DNA from: Prostheceraeus crozeri
Taxonomy: Eukaryota > Platyhelminthes > Polycladida > Euryleptidae
Length of the DNA: 64,000 nucleotides
NCBI GenBank assembly: GCA_907163375.1
Contig: CAJQUW010008996.1
Coordinates: 377,001-441,000 of the forward strand
Direction: 5' to 3'
This document shows positions 1-9,313 of the stretch, one piece after another (positions within the stretch are counted from its first letter, which is position 1; each line of letters begins with the position of its first letter). The position numbers and the translations under genes were made by a program. A model generated the notes under the pieces. That model saw only the letters and a list, made by a program, of their open reading frames with translations, did no database searches and had not been told where the DNA came from.

Positions 1-2
1 GC

Positions 3-434
3 GATCCCAATGTTGATCAATGGGCGAGAAAACACATTCATGGACTTAATCTGAAATATTTGAAAGACTACGGCTTTTCTTGTGACAGTGCTCTTCTTAT
101 TGACTTTAAACGATGGTTAGCTGCTTTCAATGTTATACGCATCTTTTGTAATAATCCTTGTAAGGAGAGGAAAGTATTTCCCAATCTAATCATTGATGAT
201 ATTTTGCTCCCGCCTTGGGATAGTAGAGTGAATCAACATTATCATGAAGTCACGAAACGTTTTAAGGATTTGTCTGTTCCTATTTTGTCTGTTCGTTGTA
301 GTAGCTACGTTCATAACCAATGCTTCTTTCCTCCTTACCTCAACACTGCCAAAGTCCTGTATAGTTATCATTGCTCGTTGTATGATAGTTACCAGCTGTA
401 TCTATTTTATCTCTTTCAAACAATTGATTTATAA
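3..434 (+). pseudogene. Polinton-associated conserved hypothetical protein, C-terminal part
   Basis: The frame is open from the left window edge to a stop at 432-434, so the N-terminus lies outside. The visible 143 residues include a Leu/Pro/Trp segment (ILLPPWDSRVNQHYHEVTKR), a short VPILSVRCSS stretch and an aromatic C-terminus rich in Tyr and Leu. It resembles a conserved Polinton protein of unknown function, but I recognise the family only tentatively. No catalytic motif or membrane segment is evident. It is the first of the rightward gene row, 87 bp before the next start. The first in-frame ATG cannot be judged because the gene is cut by the window edge. Confidence 0.45.
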
Positions 435-521
435 TGCATGCTTGTTACAGTTATTCAATAAATGTTACTATGAGAAGAGTTGTTGTTTTCATGCAATGGA
501 TGGTTTAGATAAAGGGCGATC

Positions 522-931
522 ATGTCTTTCTCAAACGACTGCGGAACATTACATTTTCATAGGCAAAGTTTAAAAGGAGCTGTTCAAGATTATGTGATAA
601 ATTTTCATAAAGATGAGACCGACATCGAAGCAGTGGTCGATGATGCTAGCACTCTATTTCTAGAGTTAATGAATACATTCTCTGATAGCATTGTCATGGC
701 ACGATTAGTTGCGAAAATTAAGTTTAGTCATTTTGGAAAGAAGAGGTGGAAAGTCGCTCTTTCCATTTTGCTTCTTATTCAATGGAAGTGGTAGATCACC
801 CCGAAGAATTTTTTAAAAGACATATGATAAAAATTGCTGAACGTCTTAACGCATTTAACCATCATGGCAGCAGTCTAGTGATTGAAGCGATTTCAGATAT
901 TCACATTCAACTTTCTATAAAGAAAAATTGA
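522..931 (+). pseudogene. Stand-alone protein resembling the N-terminal domain of Polinton PolB
   Basis: An ATG at 522 opens a frame whose continuation after about 738-746 lies in another frame, through 929-931, so one frameshift separates the halves. The second half has HFASYSMEVVDHPEEFF, a KIAERLNAFNHHGS stretch and a hydrophobic strand ending in an HIQLS-like segment. This layout matches the pre-catalytic domain of the element's own polymerase near 16.9-17.0 kb, which has the order Phe-His, acidic turn, helix with an F(N)-x-(R/H) tract, then strand. Here it ends without any polymerase domain. It may act beside the polymerase, for example in replication, but that is inference. The family assignment rests on pattern similarity only. 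Confidence 0.5.
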
Positions 932-938
932 AAATGCA

Positions 939-1299
939 GTGGTACTTGATTGTAGCACAACTGGTTTCGAGCTATGCCTGCTCACTCTCGAAGTATATTA
1001 CTTCTGTATATGCGTCTATTATTTAGAAAAGGCTAGAAAATTCATATCTTCAAAAAGACTTGCTATAGACATCAGTAACGGTGAAACTATGTGTTGCGAT
1101 GTATTTAAGCGAAAGGATGGAAATGAAAAGCGCATCTTCAAGAGATGTAAGCATGCTTTTTGTCAACGCTGATTCATACGTAATTGCATTCAACTTTGCA
1201 AATGTAACCACTGTGATATTGCTCATTTCGAGTGTCACTTATGCCGTAATAGTTAGTACCTATGCAAATGTGGTAAACGCAGGTTTTAGCAAAAACTAA
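939..1299 (+). pseudogene. Decayed Cys/His-rich ORF (possible zinc-binding protein)
   Basis: In the frame of positions 1143-1290 the translation is strikingly Cys-rich: CKHAFC, then after an in-frame TGA at 1170-1172 a dense CKCNHCDIAHFECHLC cluster, then after a TAG another CKCGKRRF. The spacing C-x-C-x2-C-x3-H-x3-C-x2-C suggests one or two zinc knuckles. Two in-frame stops make it a relic if real. The upstream part of the frame has no recognisable domain. It sits between the PolB-N-like gene and the basic protein gene. It could be chance, but Cys density this high in AT-rich DNA is uncommon. Confidence 0.3.
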
Positions 1300-1307
1300 C
1301 ACGGAAA

Positions 1308-1669
1308 ATGGCGAAACGTAAAATGACGAAACGTAAAAGTCAAAAGTCTTCAAAGCTTTCTTCAGCCATTCAAGCTCTCCGACGAATGAAAGCAAATCAG
1401 CGATACAATGCTATACGACATGCTAACGATAAATTCATTCGTGAAATTATTTCTCATGTGAGAAAGTTGAGGACGAAGAAATTAGCACCAAAACAACGAA
1501 AGTTACGTAAGCGATATGCTACGAAATTGCGTTTCATCTGCAATCCTAAAGTCACCCTTCAAAGAAAAAGGGAAACTCTAACACAAAAGGGCAGATTCCT
1601 TCCAGCGTTACTACCGATGCTCCTATCGTGGGCAACGTATTGGGTAATATCTTTGGCTGTAGACGTTAA
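1308..1669 (+). pseudogene. Small basic virion-type protein (adenovirus pX-like position)
   Basis: The ATG at 1308 starts a Lys/Arg-rich protein (MAKRKMTKRKSQKSSK) with about 90 residues of mostly basic helix. The hydrophobic Gly-containing tail expected of such core peptides lies in another frame (APIVGNVLGNIFG, stop 1667-1669), implying a frameshift near 1608-1616. Without that shift the frame runs straight on into the ATPase, producing an artificial 276-codon fusion. A basic core or condensing protein just before the ATPase is a common Polinton arrangement. A DNA-binding or core role is inferred from charge alone. I prefer two genes because the ATPase has its own ATG at 1701. Confidence 0.5.
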
Positions 1670-1700
1670 TTATGCAAATGTTGAATCTCAAAGTATTATA

Positions 1701-2317
1701 ATGGATTTCAGACTTCAATGTGATAAAGTTCTGACTGTATCAGGTCTATCTCATGCAGGTAAAACTGTTTTCACGCTGAATTTATTGGATAAAAGAAGGG
1801 AGTTGTTTAAGGAACCTACCAATCGAGTGATTTGGTGTTATGGCATTTATCAACCGTCGCTGTTTCAGGAATTGCAAAGTCACAACTTTATTCGACATGA
1901 AGGAATTATTCCAGTGAATAAACTTCAGTCTAATGATGTTGTTGTATTGGATGATCTATTAAAAGAAAGTAAGAATTCCAAAGATGTTACAGATATGTTC
2001 ACTCGCGCAGCACATCATAAAAGGTGCTATATCATCGATATCACACAAAATTTGTTTACTGATGGAAAAGAAGCTCGTACACGAAACCTGAATACACACT
2101 ATTATGCTATTTTCAAGAATCCGCGAGATAAAAGTTAATTTGAAATTTTAGCGCGACAAGTTGCACCCAGAGGATCAAAAGCCTTAATTGAAATTTTTCA
2201 AGCAGCTACTGAAAACCACACGGTTACTTATTCATTGACTTTACGCAAGAGTGTCCGGAAGAATTTAGATTTCGAAGTGATATTTTGAAAACTCCCATGA
2301 TTATGTACAAACTATGA
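1701..2317 (+). pseudogene. Polinton genome-packaging ATPase (FtsK/HerA-type), broken
   Basis: The FtsK/HerA-type P-loop ATPase packages DNA into the capsid in Polintons and related viruses. Walker A is GLSHAGKT at residues 15-22 counted from the ATG at 1701. Walker B is VVVLDDLL at about residue 80-87, followed by the conserved Asp-Met and HH-K regions. An in-frame TAA at 2136-2138 interrupts the C-terminal third. A frame change near 2216-2222 is needed to reach the conserved acidic-aromatic C-terminus (FTQECPEEFRFRS), which ends at 2315-2317. That stop overlaps the next gene's ATG as ATGA, a compact viral arrangement supporting both boundaries. Family assignment is confident; function is lost. 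Confidence 0.85.
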
Positions 2318-3006
2318 GTTCTTATTCTCGCATGATTGTTATTCCTCAGGATTAATATGTACAATTGACTGCTATACAACAAGTAAAGCAACCTCTTGCA
2401 AATCAAATGTATAGGAAAGAATTAGATTATCAGCAAAATGTTCACATCAAAGATCCACATCGTGCTGTATTATTACAATCGGAAACTGTTGAACAATTGA
2501 AAAATTTGAAGAATAAGATGCGTGACTCTGTGTCGACTGCTACACCTTTAGCATCTTGTGCACATGCCATATCTCTTTTCAACAGTATTGAACCTCACCT
2601 CAATGTAAATGATAGAGGAGAAGTCATTACAGATGAAAATAAAGTGATTGATGCTTCACTTCATGAAGACTTGATTCAGTATGCGACACGTAGAAAGCGC
2701 CGTCAGGGCTATGTTCCACCTGGTTGGACATACTTTCTTAAACTATTGAAAAAGCATAATGTGCCAAAATTTGCTTTGAATAATGAGACATTGAAAGAAC
2801 TTGATTCAACAGTGGCTACTGCTTCAATGCTTCAGACGATGAAAATGCCAACAAATTGGTTTAAGACGTCACCTGCTACATCCCCTCCCACACTCACTAA
2901 GCAAACAAGAGAAAGAACTCGACGTAGATCTACGCCACCACTAAAACTAGTAAAAGGAAAACGTAAAACAGCTCCTCCCAAGAAATTCATGTTCTCAGAC
3001 TATTAA
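2314..3006 (+). pseudogene. Conserved Polinton structural/accessory protein, nonsense-mutated
   Basis: The start ATG at 2314 overlaps the ATPase stop by four bases (ATGA). The frame reads MSSYSRMIVIPQD, then an in-frame TAA at 2353-2355, then is open to 3006, about 230 codons in all. The protein has a helical middle (EQLKNLKNKMRD), a GWTYFLKLLKKHNVP stretch and a basic Pro/Thr/Ser-rich tail with a likely nuclear-localisation cluster (KRKTAPPKKF). It resembles a conserved Polinton protein lying between ATPase and integrase whose role is not known. Virion association is inference from position. There is no ATG between the nonsense codon and the conserved region, so it is broken rather than restarted. 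Confidence 0.6.
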
Positions 3007-3007
3007 T

Positions 3008-3223
3008 ATGAAGCAGATGTGTTGCTTGCCATGTAATGAGCGGCCAGAGGTGAATGTCGTTGTCACTTGCACTTGCTGCGCCAGCTCTCACAATGAAACC
3101 CCTAAGCAATGTGAACACGATCGCAAAACCGCTAAAGCTAAATGCTGCAGTTGTTGTAGATGTAGAAAGGCAAGAAAACAAAAAGATGAGAAGGAGGAAA
3201 AAGAGTCAGTCGTCATCGACTGA
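3008..3223 (+). CDS. Cys-rich mini-protein (71 aa)
   Basis: The ATG follows the previous stop by one base. The 71-residue product has 13 cysteines in CC and CxC pairs (MCCLPC, CTCC, KCCSCCRC) and then a highly charged Lys/Glu tail (RKQKDEKEEKE). This could bind zinc or other metal, or act as a small nucleic-acid-binding peptide. No known family is recognised. Its 3' end overlaps the start of the integrase (ATG 3186) in another frame, as in compact viral genomes. The frame is intact, unlike its neighbours, but at this length that carries little weight. Confidence 0.4.
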   Translation: MKQMCCLPCNERPEVNVVVTCTCCASSHNETPKQCEHDRKTAKAKCCSCCRCRKARKQKDEKEEKESVVID

Positions 3224-4280
3224 ACGTTTGAAGTCAATCTATTATGATGTAAAACATCCGGCAGGATTTGCATCTATCAAGAAATTATCAAAAGCGAGTG
3301 GTCTTCCACAATCATAAGTAAAACGATGGTTAAAGGGTCAGGCTACCTATACAGTACACTCCACAAACAAGCGAAAAAGAAGTACCGCACCCTCCATTAT
3401 ATTGTTCATGACATCGATGAACAGTGGCAAGCAGATTTGTGTGATGTTGCCTACATTTCAAAACATAACTCGGGCAATAATTTTTTTTTAACCGTCATTG
3501 ATATTTTCTCGCGTTATGCGTGGGCTCAACCTTTAAAAACTAAAGAAGGGAAAGGAGTAGCAAAAGTATTCCAAACAATTTTTCGAGAAGGTCGCATTCC
3601 AAAAAGAATTCAGAGTGATCAAGGAAAAGAGTTTGAAAATCAGCATCTGAGAAGATTATTTGAGAGGCATGACATTGAGTTGTTTAGTGTAAAGAGTGCT
3701 TATAAAGCTGCACTCGTTGAACGTTTTAATCGCACATTAAAAAATCGCTTGTGGCGACATTTTACTGCCAACTTGACACAAAATTGGACAAAGGTTCTAC
3801 AAGATACACTCCATGCCTACAATCACTCTATCCATCGTTCTATTGGACTCAGACCAGTAGATGTAAATGCTGACAATGTAGATAAAGTGCGCGAATCATT
3901 CCAACGTAAACGCACTCATGTGAAAAGTGATGTGAAAATTGGTGATAAAGTTCGTATCTCAAAAGTGAAAAGTGTTTTTGCTAAAGGGTACCTTCCGAAT
4001 TGGACAGAGGAGGTATTTACAGTATCAAGGATTGATCAAAAAGACTCTCCCACCACCTACAAGTTGAAAGATTACGATAATGAAGAAATTGAGAGTAGCT
4101 TTTACCGCGATGAGATTGAGGTAGTCAATGAAAGTGAAACATATTTGGTAGAGAAAATCATTCGATGTAAAAAAACGACAAGGTGAAGAATGGTGTCTTG
4201 TTAAATGGACTGGTTATCCTTCAAGTATGAACTCTTGGATGCGTCGTGCCGACATCTTTCATCTAAGTGATCGACAGTGA
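3186..4280 (+). pseudogene. Polinton integrase (rve, DDE) with C-terminal chromodomain, broken
   Basis: The integrase inserts element DNA into the host chromosome. From ATG 3186 comes a basic N-terminus and a helical HHCC-like region, interrupted by an in-frame TAA at 3315-3317. A frame change near 3375-3382 leads into the rve core. The catalytic residues are visible: Asp in WQADLCDVAY, Asp in QSDQGKEF and Glu in LVERFNRTLK, with 33 residues between the last two. After the SH3-like segment (VKIGDKVRIS) another frame change near 4165 is needed to reach a chromodomain remnant (WCLVKWTGYPSSMNSWM), which ends at 4278-4280. Polinton integrases with a C-terminal chromodomain are established. Three lesions make it a pseudogene. 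Confidence 0.88.
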
Positions 4281-4321
4281 TTTATGCAAAGTTGTAACTA
4301 ACAATGTTTAGGGTTTGAGCT

Positions 4322-4777
4322 ATGAATCCAACTGCCTCATTTTATTCACGACCCTCCTATGTAAGTGGTGGAGGACAAATTTACATCGGCGCTCGCCACC
4401 AACGTGGAGGTAGCATACTTAGCGCACTGAAATCTGTTGTAGCACCTCTCATATCCAATGTCGGAAGATCTTTAAAACGAAATGTTTTAAGTAATGCCGT
4501 TGGCTTTGCTGGTGATGTTGCTAGTGATCTTTCCAGAGGTAAAAGTTTTAAGAGCAGTTTGTTGAATCGTGGGAAGGAACGCGGTTTAAAAACATTGAAG
4601 CAGACCCTTGCTGGTGCTACTCAAGGAAAGAAGTCGCCTAAACGAATGAATAAAGGAAGAAGGAAACATCGCGGAGCTGGTAAGGTGCGATCTTCAGTCA
4701 AAAGGCATTCACGCAAACGTCGCAGAGGCTCTAATCATTCATCAGGCGCTAAACGACGACGCTGCTATAACTTCTAA
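4322..4777 (+). CDS. Basic Gly-rich virion protein candidate (151 aa)
   Basis: This is an intact frame from ATG 4322 to TAA. A Ser/Tyr/Gly N-terminus (SGGGQIYIGARHQRGGS) leads into an amphipathic helix (ILSALKSVVAPLISNVGRSL), then a Ser/Lys-rich linker and a very basic Arg/Lys tail with bipartite nuclear-localisation-like runs (KRHSRKRRRG, AKRRRC). Proteins of this type always lie directly before the Polinton major capsid gene. By analogy with adenovirus minor and core proteins it may bind membranes or DNA inside the particle, but that is inference. The gap to the capsid ATG is two bases. Confidence 0.6.
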   Translation: MNPTASFYSRPSYVSGGGQIYIGARHQRGGSILSALKSVVAPLISNVGRSLKRNVLSNAVGFAGDVASDLSRGKSFKSSLLNRGKERGLKTLKQTLAGATQGKKSPKRMNKGRRKHRGAGKVRSSVKRHSRKRRRGSNHSSGAKRRRCYNF

Positions 4778-4779
4778 TC

Positions 4780-5801
4780 ATGGAGTGTAAAACTTCCGGG
4801 TTTTGTTTGTTTGATCAACAAGCCATACAGACAGATATTCTTAGTTCAAGTATTGTAGATTATCATCTTCGAACAGCTGAGAATGCTGGCCCCACTGAAT
4901 TTGTTATTCCTGGTGGTAGTGATGACTACATAGATTTGAGTTATGCGATGGTTGATTTGAGGTTTAGAATTCAGCAAGCAGATGGAACTGCTATTGACGA
5001 TACACATAAAGTTGGACTGAACAATTTACCATTGACTACATTACTTCGCGATGTTTCTCTAACGATTGGAGAGCAGCAGGTGGAAGATGGTCAAAGCGAT
5101 TATCCCTATAAATCATATTTCAATCATGTATCACAGTTTCATCCAGCAGCACAAAAAAGTCATATGGAAGCCATGGGATGGTACAGAGATGAAGTAGGAA
5201 AATTTGATGCTGAAACAAACAGTTGCTTTGTAAAGCGATCTGCTATGATTAAAGATGGTAAAGTATGTCAGCTATATGGTCCGCTGAATTTAGACTTTTT
5301 TAGACAGTCAAAGATGACATTGAATAAGCCTGAATTTGCGCTGAATGCATTTGGTAAAGTTGACAATTTTAGAATTCATGTGGAAGATATTGAACTGTAC
5401 ATTCGTCAAGTAGTACCGAATCCAAGTGTCATTAGAGGGCATGCTGAAGGTCTTAACCGCCAAAATGCCATTTACCCCGTTCAGCATACAAAGCTTCTCA
5501 CCTTTACAATTCCGAAAGATCAAAAGAGTTTCATGAAAGATGGCCTTTTTCCATCGGAAGCACCGAAGCTCCTCATGGTGGCAATGGTTGAAAATGATGC
5601 ATTTAATGGTAATATAAAGAAGAATCCTTTTAATTTTAAACACAATCAGTTAAGTGAAATTGCTTTACGTGTAAATGGTGTTAGTCATCTTGGTCCACCC
5701 TACAAACCAGATTTTTCTACGGATCAATTTATGCGCAGTTATGTTGATTTTATGGATGTCTTTGGTTTTTACAATACGGATGACACCAACGGACTTACTA
5801 T
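4780..5801 (+). pseudogene. Polinton major capsid protein (hexon-like), 5' part
   Basis: This is the N-terminal two thirds of the major capsid protein, about 340 codons, open from ATG 4780. It belongs to the double-jelly-roll capsid lineage, and in animal genome annotation the same family appears as the F54H12.2-like protein. Visible marks are TEFVIPGGSDDYIDLSYAMV near the N-terminus and DVSLTIGEQQVEDGQSDYPY, both typical of the first jelly roll. The gene is cut at 5797-5801 by a LINE in opposite orientation. The codons after that point belong to the LINE tail. The coding frame resumes at 8599. Confidence 0.88.
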
Positions 5802-8598
5802 AATAATAATAATAATGCTTTTTTTATTTGTGAAAATGAAAATCAGAATGTAGTGCATGGTAATACTGCTGCATACAGTGCCATAAGATCATTGACAAAA
5901 GAATTTTAAGAGAGTTATCATACTATGCCACGAAGTAAGTCATTATGCACAATGGTTGAAAACACAGTAAAGCAGTTTCTACGTCTATCTGTATGCGAGT
6001 ACGGGACCAAGACGCGGTCGTTCTGCATTGGCTGAACAATGGAGTGAAGAGGATGAGTCGGAGATTGCGCTGAAGAAAAGAGTCCTCTGATCATTTTCAG
6101 TCGTTTTTCATGGATGCTGTTGTCATACCTTTTGCAGTTGCATAATTTTGGACAAATAATCCGACGAGCGCGTCGCCATAATCTATCTATAATATTCATG
6201 CTTTTGAAGTCCAATGAACCGAAGAGTGGAGAACAGTAAAGTAGAACACTTTCGATCAGTGTCTCGTACACTTTCCAGAGTTCGTCATGATTGAGAACTG
6301 GTCTTAAAAGACGAAGAAAGTAAAGTCGTCTTGCACAGCGGGACTCCAAAACACGAAAATGACTTTGCCACATGAGATTTGATGACCAAATGACGCCCAA
6401 AAGCTTGAATTCAGAAACCTTCCTGATGGGCAAGGTAAGCTCGGTAACGTCAGAGTTCTTCTTTGGAAACACAGATGCAAAAGATTTTGACTCATTGAAG
6501 GTAAGACCGTTTAAAATTCCCCATTGACGGATGTTGTTGAGTTCATCATCTGCCAAATTTGAGATGTAAGAAGGCTGCAATTGCTGTTTGACTTCTATCG
6601 CTTCGCATATGTCGTCTGCATATTGCATGATAAAAGTATCATGATGAATAGGATTGAGGTCAAAACAATATGCATTGAACAAGTAGGGCCCTAATAAGGA
6701 GCCCTGAGGCACACCACTTCCGACTTGCTTTTGATGACTAAGCGTGGACTTGAGTCTTATCCTCTGTGTTCTACCATGGAGATAATTGTGAAGCCAGGCT
6801 CTGAAGCCAAAGGGTAGACGAAGCATTCTGAGCTTTTCCAATAGTAGCTCATGCGATAACGAGTCAAATGCTCTGCTAAAATCGTAGGACAGCAGTACAG
6901 TAGCGGATACACTTGGATTGTCCAAAGACTTCGTTATACGATCATGCAATGCGATGAGAGCCGACGTGGTACTGGATTTAGGTTTATAGGCGAACTGAAA
7001 ATTCGGAGAACAATGAAGCAATGACAGTTTCACAGAGTTCAAAACTTGCCGTTCGAGTAATTTACTAGGAACGCTCAGCAGTGAGATAGGACGGAGCTGA
7101 TTGAGTTTCGCCGGTGATGTCTTCGGTATAGGAGTGATGATACACTCTTTGAATATTTTCGGAACTCTCCTTTCGAGAACAGAGGAATTAAGGATGTTGC
7201 ACAGGGGCTCGGCAATAAAAGGCGCTGCAATTTTGTAGAAGCGATTAGGAATTCCATCGGAGCCAGTTGATTTTGAGACGGAAAGTTTGTCGAGAGCGTG
7301 GAAAACGTCTTGGACTTCTGTAAGCGGTAGCCAGTCGTTAAAATCTTCCTCTTGTTCCGGCAAAGGAAGGACGTCACGATCGCAGAAACCGACGGTTACA
7401 GCTTCATGAATAGCGTCTGCTGCTGCTTCGATGCTGTCGCAATCAGCTACGATGCAGTCAAGGGGATTTCGAAAAACTTTTCCAGTTACATCTCTGACAA
7501 GAGACCAGAAGTTTTTATCCTGACGCTTCAAGTTATCACTCCATGCTGCTTTACACCTCTCGATCATCTTTTTGCATTTAACCTTGAGGCTGTTAAATTC
7601 AGCAAAATCACCACTTCGGAAAGCATTCCACCGTCTTGTTATCAATAATTTAAGGTAGGGCGTCATCCATGGCTTGTCTCTTGGAGACATGATTACGATA
7701 TTCTGAGGGATCAATGACAGACACGACCGGAATTTCTCATAAAATATCATAGCTTTAACGTCTACATCAGGTTCAAGGTATACCGATCGGAAGTCAATTG
7801 ATTGCAGCTGATTCATAAATGCATTCAAATACTGAGCTCTGCAGTCGAACACTATACGCTCATTAGAATTGTCTATAGTGTCTGCTTGACTTGACTTCAG
7901 GAGCACTTGGCAGTGAGAATTGCGACGTTTTGAAAAGGGAGGTGGACCAACTTGAGCTCTGGGATAATCATCCTTAAGGGCATTACTGATATAAAAGGCG
8001 TCGAGGATGGCATCATCACGCGTTGGATCAAAAACCTTTTGCACCAGGTTGTGTGAATTGGTAATAGGGTCAACTTTCAACCGATTGAAGTCTCCACAGA
8101 AAATTATATGAGATGTAGGACTAGAATCCATGAGCACGTCAAGTTCACTAATAAAGAAATTTTGGAGTTGCTCATCAATGGCGCCACTTCTTGTTGGTGG
8201 AATGTATGTTGCGCAAAGAATGTATGTGGTGTTCCAGACTTTGAACGTGAGGAAAACATGTTCTCCAACAGGAGTGGCCAAATGTGGCAAATAGCGTTGA
8301 ACTGAAATGCTAGAATTCGACCAAACAATGACTCCACCACCCATTCTTCCTTCTCTATCCATTCGAAACGAAATATAACCATCAATTTGGAAGGGCATTG
8401 GGTCATGACTGTCATTTAACCACGATTCTGTGACGATGATAAAATCAGGCCGAATAGTGGAAATGGTTAGACGTAGTTCATCCATTTTTCCTGGAGAGGC
8501 GATTGATCTGGCGTTGAACATGAGGAAACTAGGGAAGTATGTATCACGGAAGATGTGAGCTTTGGGATAACGTGAGAGCGGAAGAAGCCCTGAGAGTC
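5802..8598 (-). mobile_element. Non-LTR retrotransposon (LINE) inserted in the capsid gene
   Basis: This 2,797-bp insertion is in reverse orientation to the capsid gene. The sequence ACTAT occurs at 5797-5801 and again at 8599-8603, a 5-bp target-site duplication. The 3' end lies at the left with a (TAA/ATT)n tail at 5800-5815. The open frame runs into the right junction without a stop, so the element is 5' truncated inside its ORF. A related 3' end occurs at about 36,970. The ORF is intact, so the insertion is younger than the decay of the Polinton. Confidence 0.9.
5918..8598 (-). CDS. LINE ORF2: APE endonuclease plus reverse transcriptase (5' truncated)
   Basis: The frame is open from the right junction through an internal ATG at 8519-8521 to a stop at 5918, about 890 codons. 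An exonuclease-endonuclease-phosphatase domain comes first, with NARS, TESWLND, GGGVIVW and CGDFNR blocks. The reverse transcriptase follows: SDGIPNRF, a YDFSRAFDSLSHELL palm motif, SGVPQGSLLGP and the catalytic YADD (IMQYADDICEAI). The C-terminus has a Cys-rich patch (RRARRIICPKLCNC). Domain order and motifs fit the CR1/Jockey-type group of LINEs, and I do not assign a clade. No nonsense codon is seen, so the copy was probably made recently by an active master element. Confidence 0.92.
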
Positions 8599-8826
8599 AC
8601 TATGAAAGAGTTTAAGGGTGGATCTACTATTTATGCATTTGATTTGACTGCTGACAGCGATATTAGTGCACCCTATCGTCAAGCGAACGTGCCTCATAAT
8701 ATTCGTTTGGATTTGACGTTCAAAGGAACACTACCTGAGACGATCAATGTATTAATTTATGCAGTCTTCGATTCAAACATTGAAATTACAAAGTATCGTG
8801 ACGTGATTCTTCAGTATAATTGTTAA
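8599..8826 (+). pseudogene. Polinton major capsid protein, 3' part
   Basis: This is the continuation of the capsid gene beyond the LINE. Conserved C-terminal blocks follow directly after the duplicated target site: GSTIYAFDLTADSDISAP, IRLDLTFKGTLPETINVLIY, and a final strand ending at TGT TAA (8824-8826). Together with 4780-5801 the whole capsid gene is present apart from the insertion. The protease frame starts within the last codons, as a short overlap. Confidence 0.85.
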
Positions 8827-9287
8827 CGAGTTGGTTTACTACTGACGATATTAAGACTAAAGTGCAGCGTAATGCAGACGAAGCGACGTTGAAAGCTTTC
8901 GATAATGTCTATTCGATCGATACCTTACCACCTGCAGTAAATCACTATCCCATCTTTATTGTGCTAAACACTCATTCGCAGAATTTAGGCGGTAAGCATT
9001 GGAAAGCGATCTTTATTGGAGAAGACCGACGTGGTGAGCTATTTGACTCTCTTGCTCAACCTCCAAATATACCAACAAAGCAGTGGTTGAGAAAACATAC
9101 GCGTCAATATCAGCGAAATGAACGCATACTACAACATCCACTCTCATCAACGTGTGGTGCTTTTGTACTGTACTTCATCTTAAAACGTTTACATGTATCT
9201 CGATTTGTATCTGTTATTCAAAACTTTTCATGTAATCCATCCTCTAATGAAAAAATGATTTGTAAGTTCTATCATGATCTGAAATAA
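8820..9287 (+). CDS. Adenain-like maturation cysteine protease
   Basis: This is a C5-type cysteine protease that processes virion proteins in adenoviruses and Polintons. Catalytic residues are visible: His in GGKHWKAIF (residue 60 counted from 8820), Asp in ELFDSLAQ (about 76), Gln in ERILQHPLSS (105) and Cys in STCGAFVLYF (112). Length of about 155 codons is slightly short for the family. The frame opens with TTG LTSW at the overlap with the capsid stop and has no upstream ATG, so the start codon may have been lost by one base change. Otherwise no lesion is seen. The stop codon overlaps an AATAAA polyadenylation signal. Confidence 0.85.
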   Translation: MLTSWFTTDDIKTKVQRNADEATLKAFDNVYSIDTLPPAVNHYPIFIVLNTHSQNLGGKHWKAIFIGEDRRGELFDSLAQPPNIPTKQWLRKHTRQYQRNERILQHPLSSTCGAFVLYFILKRLHVSRFVSVIQNFSCNPSSNEKMICKFYHDLK

Positions 9288-9289
9288 AA
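9284..9289 (+). terminator. AATAAA polyadenylation signal overlapping the protease stop
   Basis: The hexamer AATAAA includes the TAA stop of the protease (GAAATAAAAAC). Only 24 bases separate this stop from the stop of the convergent TBP-like gene at 9314, so the two transcripts probably overlap at their 3' ends. Confidence 0.5.
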
Positions 9290-9313
9290 ACATCATGTTG
9301 GAAAAATTGTTTT

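Noticed and set aside
244-573. 109-codon ORF on the plus strand
   Set aside because: It overlaps the end of the first viral gene and the start of the next in another frame, with no recognisable pattern. A shadow.
1308-2138. Single 276-codon gene joining a basic protein to the ATPase
   Set aside because: The basic protein's expected hydrophobic tail lies in another frame and ends at 1669, and the ATPase has its own ATG at 1701. The fusion is caused by a frameshift.
2365-3006. Start of the conserved protein at TTG 2365
   Set aside because: The ATG at 2314 with ATGA overlap to the ATPase is in frame. TTG 2365 merely follows the nonsense codon at 2353.
7352-7648. ORFs inside the LINE on the plus strand and in other frames
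   Set aside because: They are antisense or alternate-frame shadows of the long RT frame.
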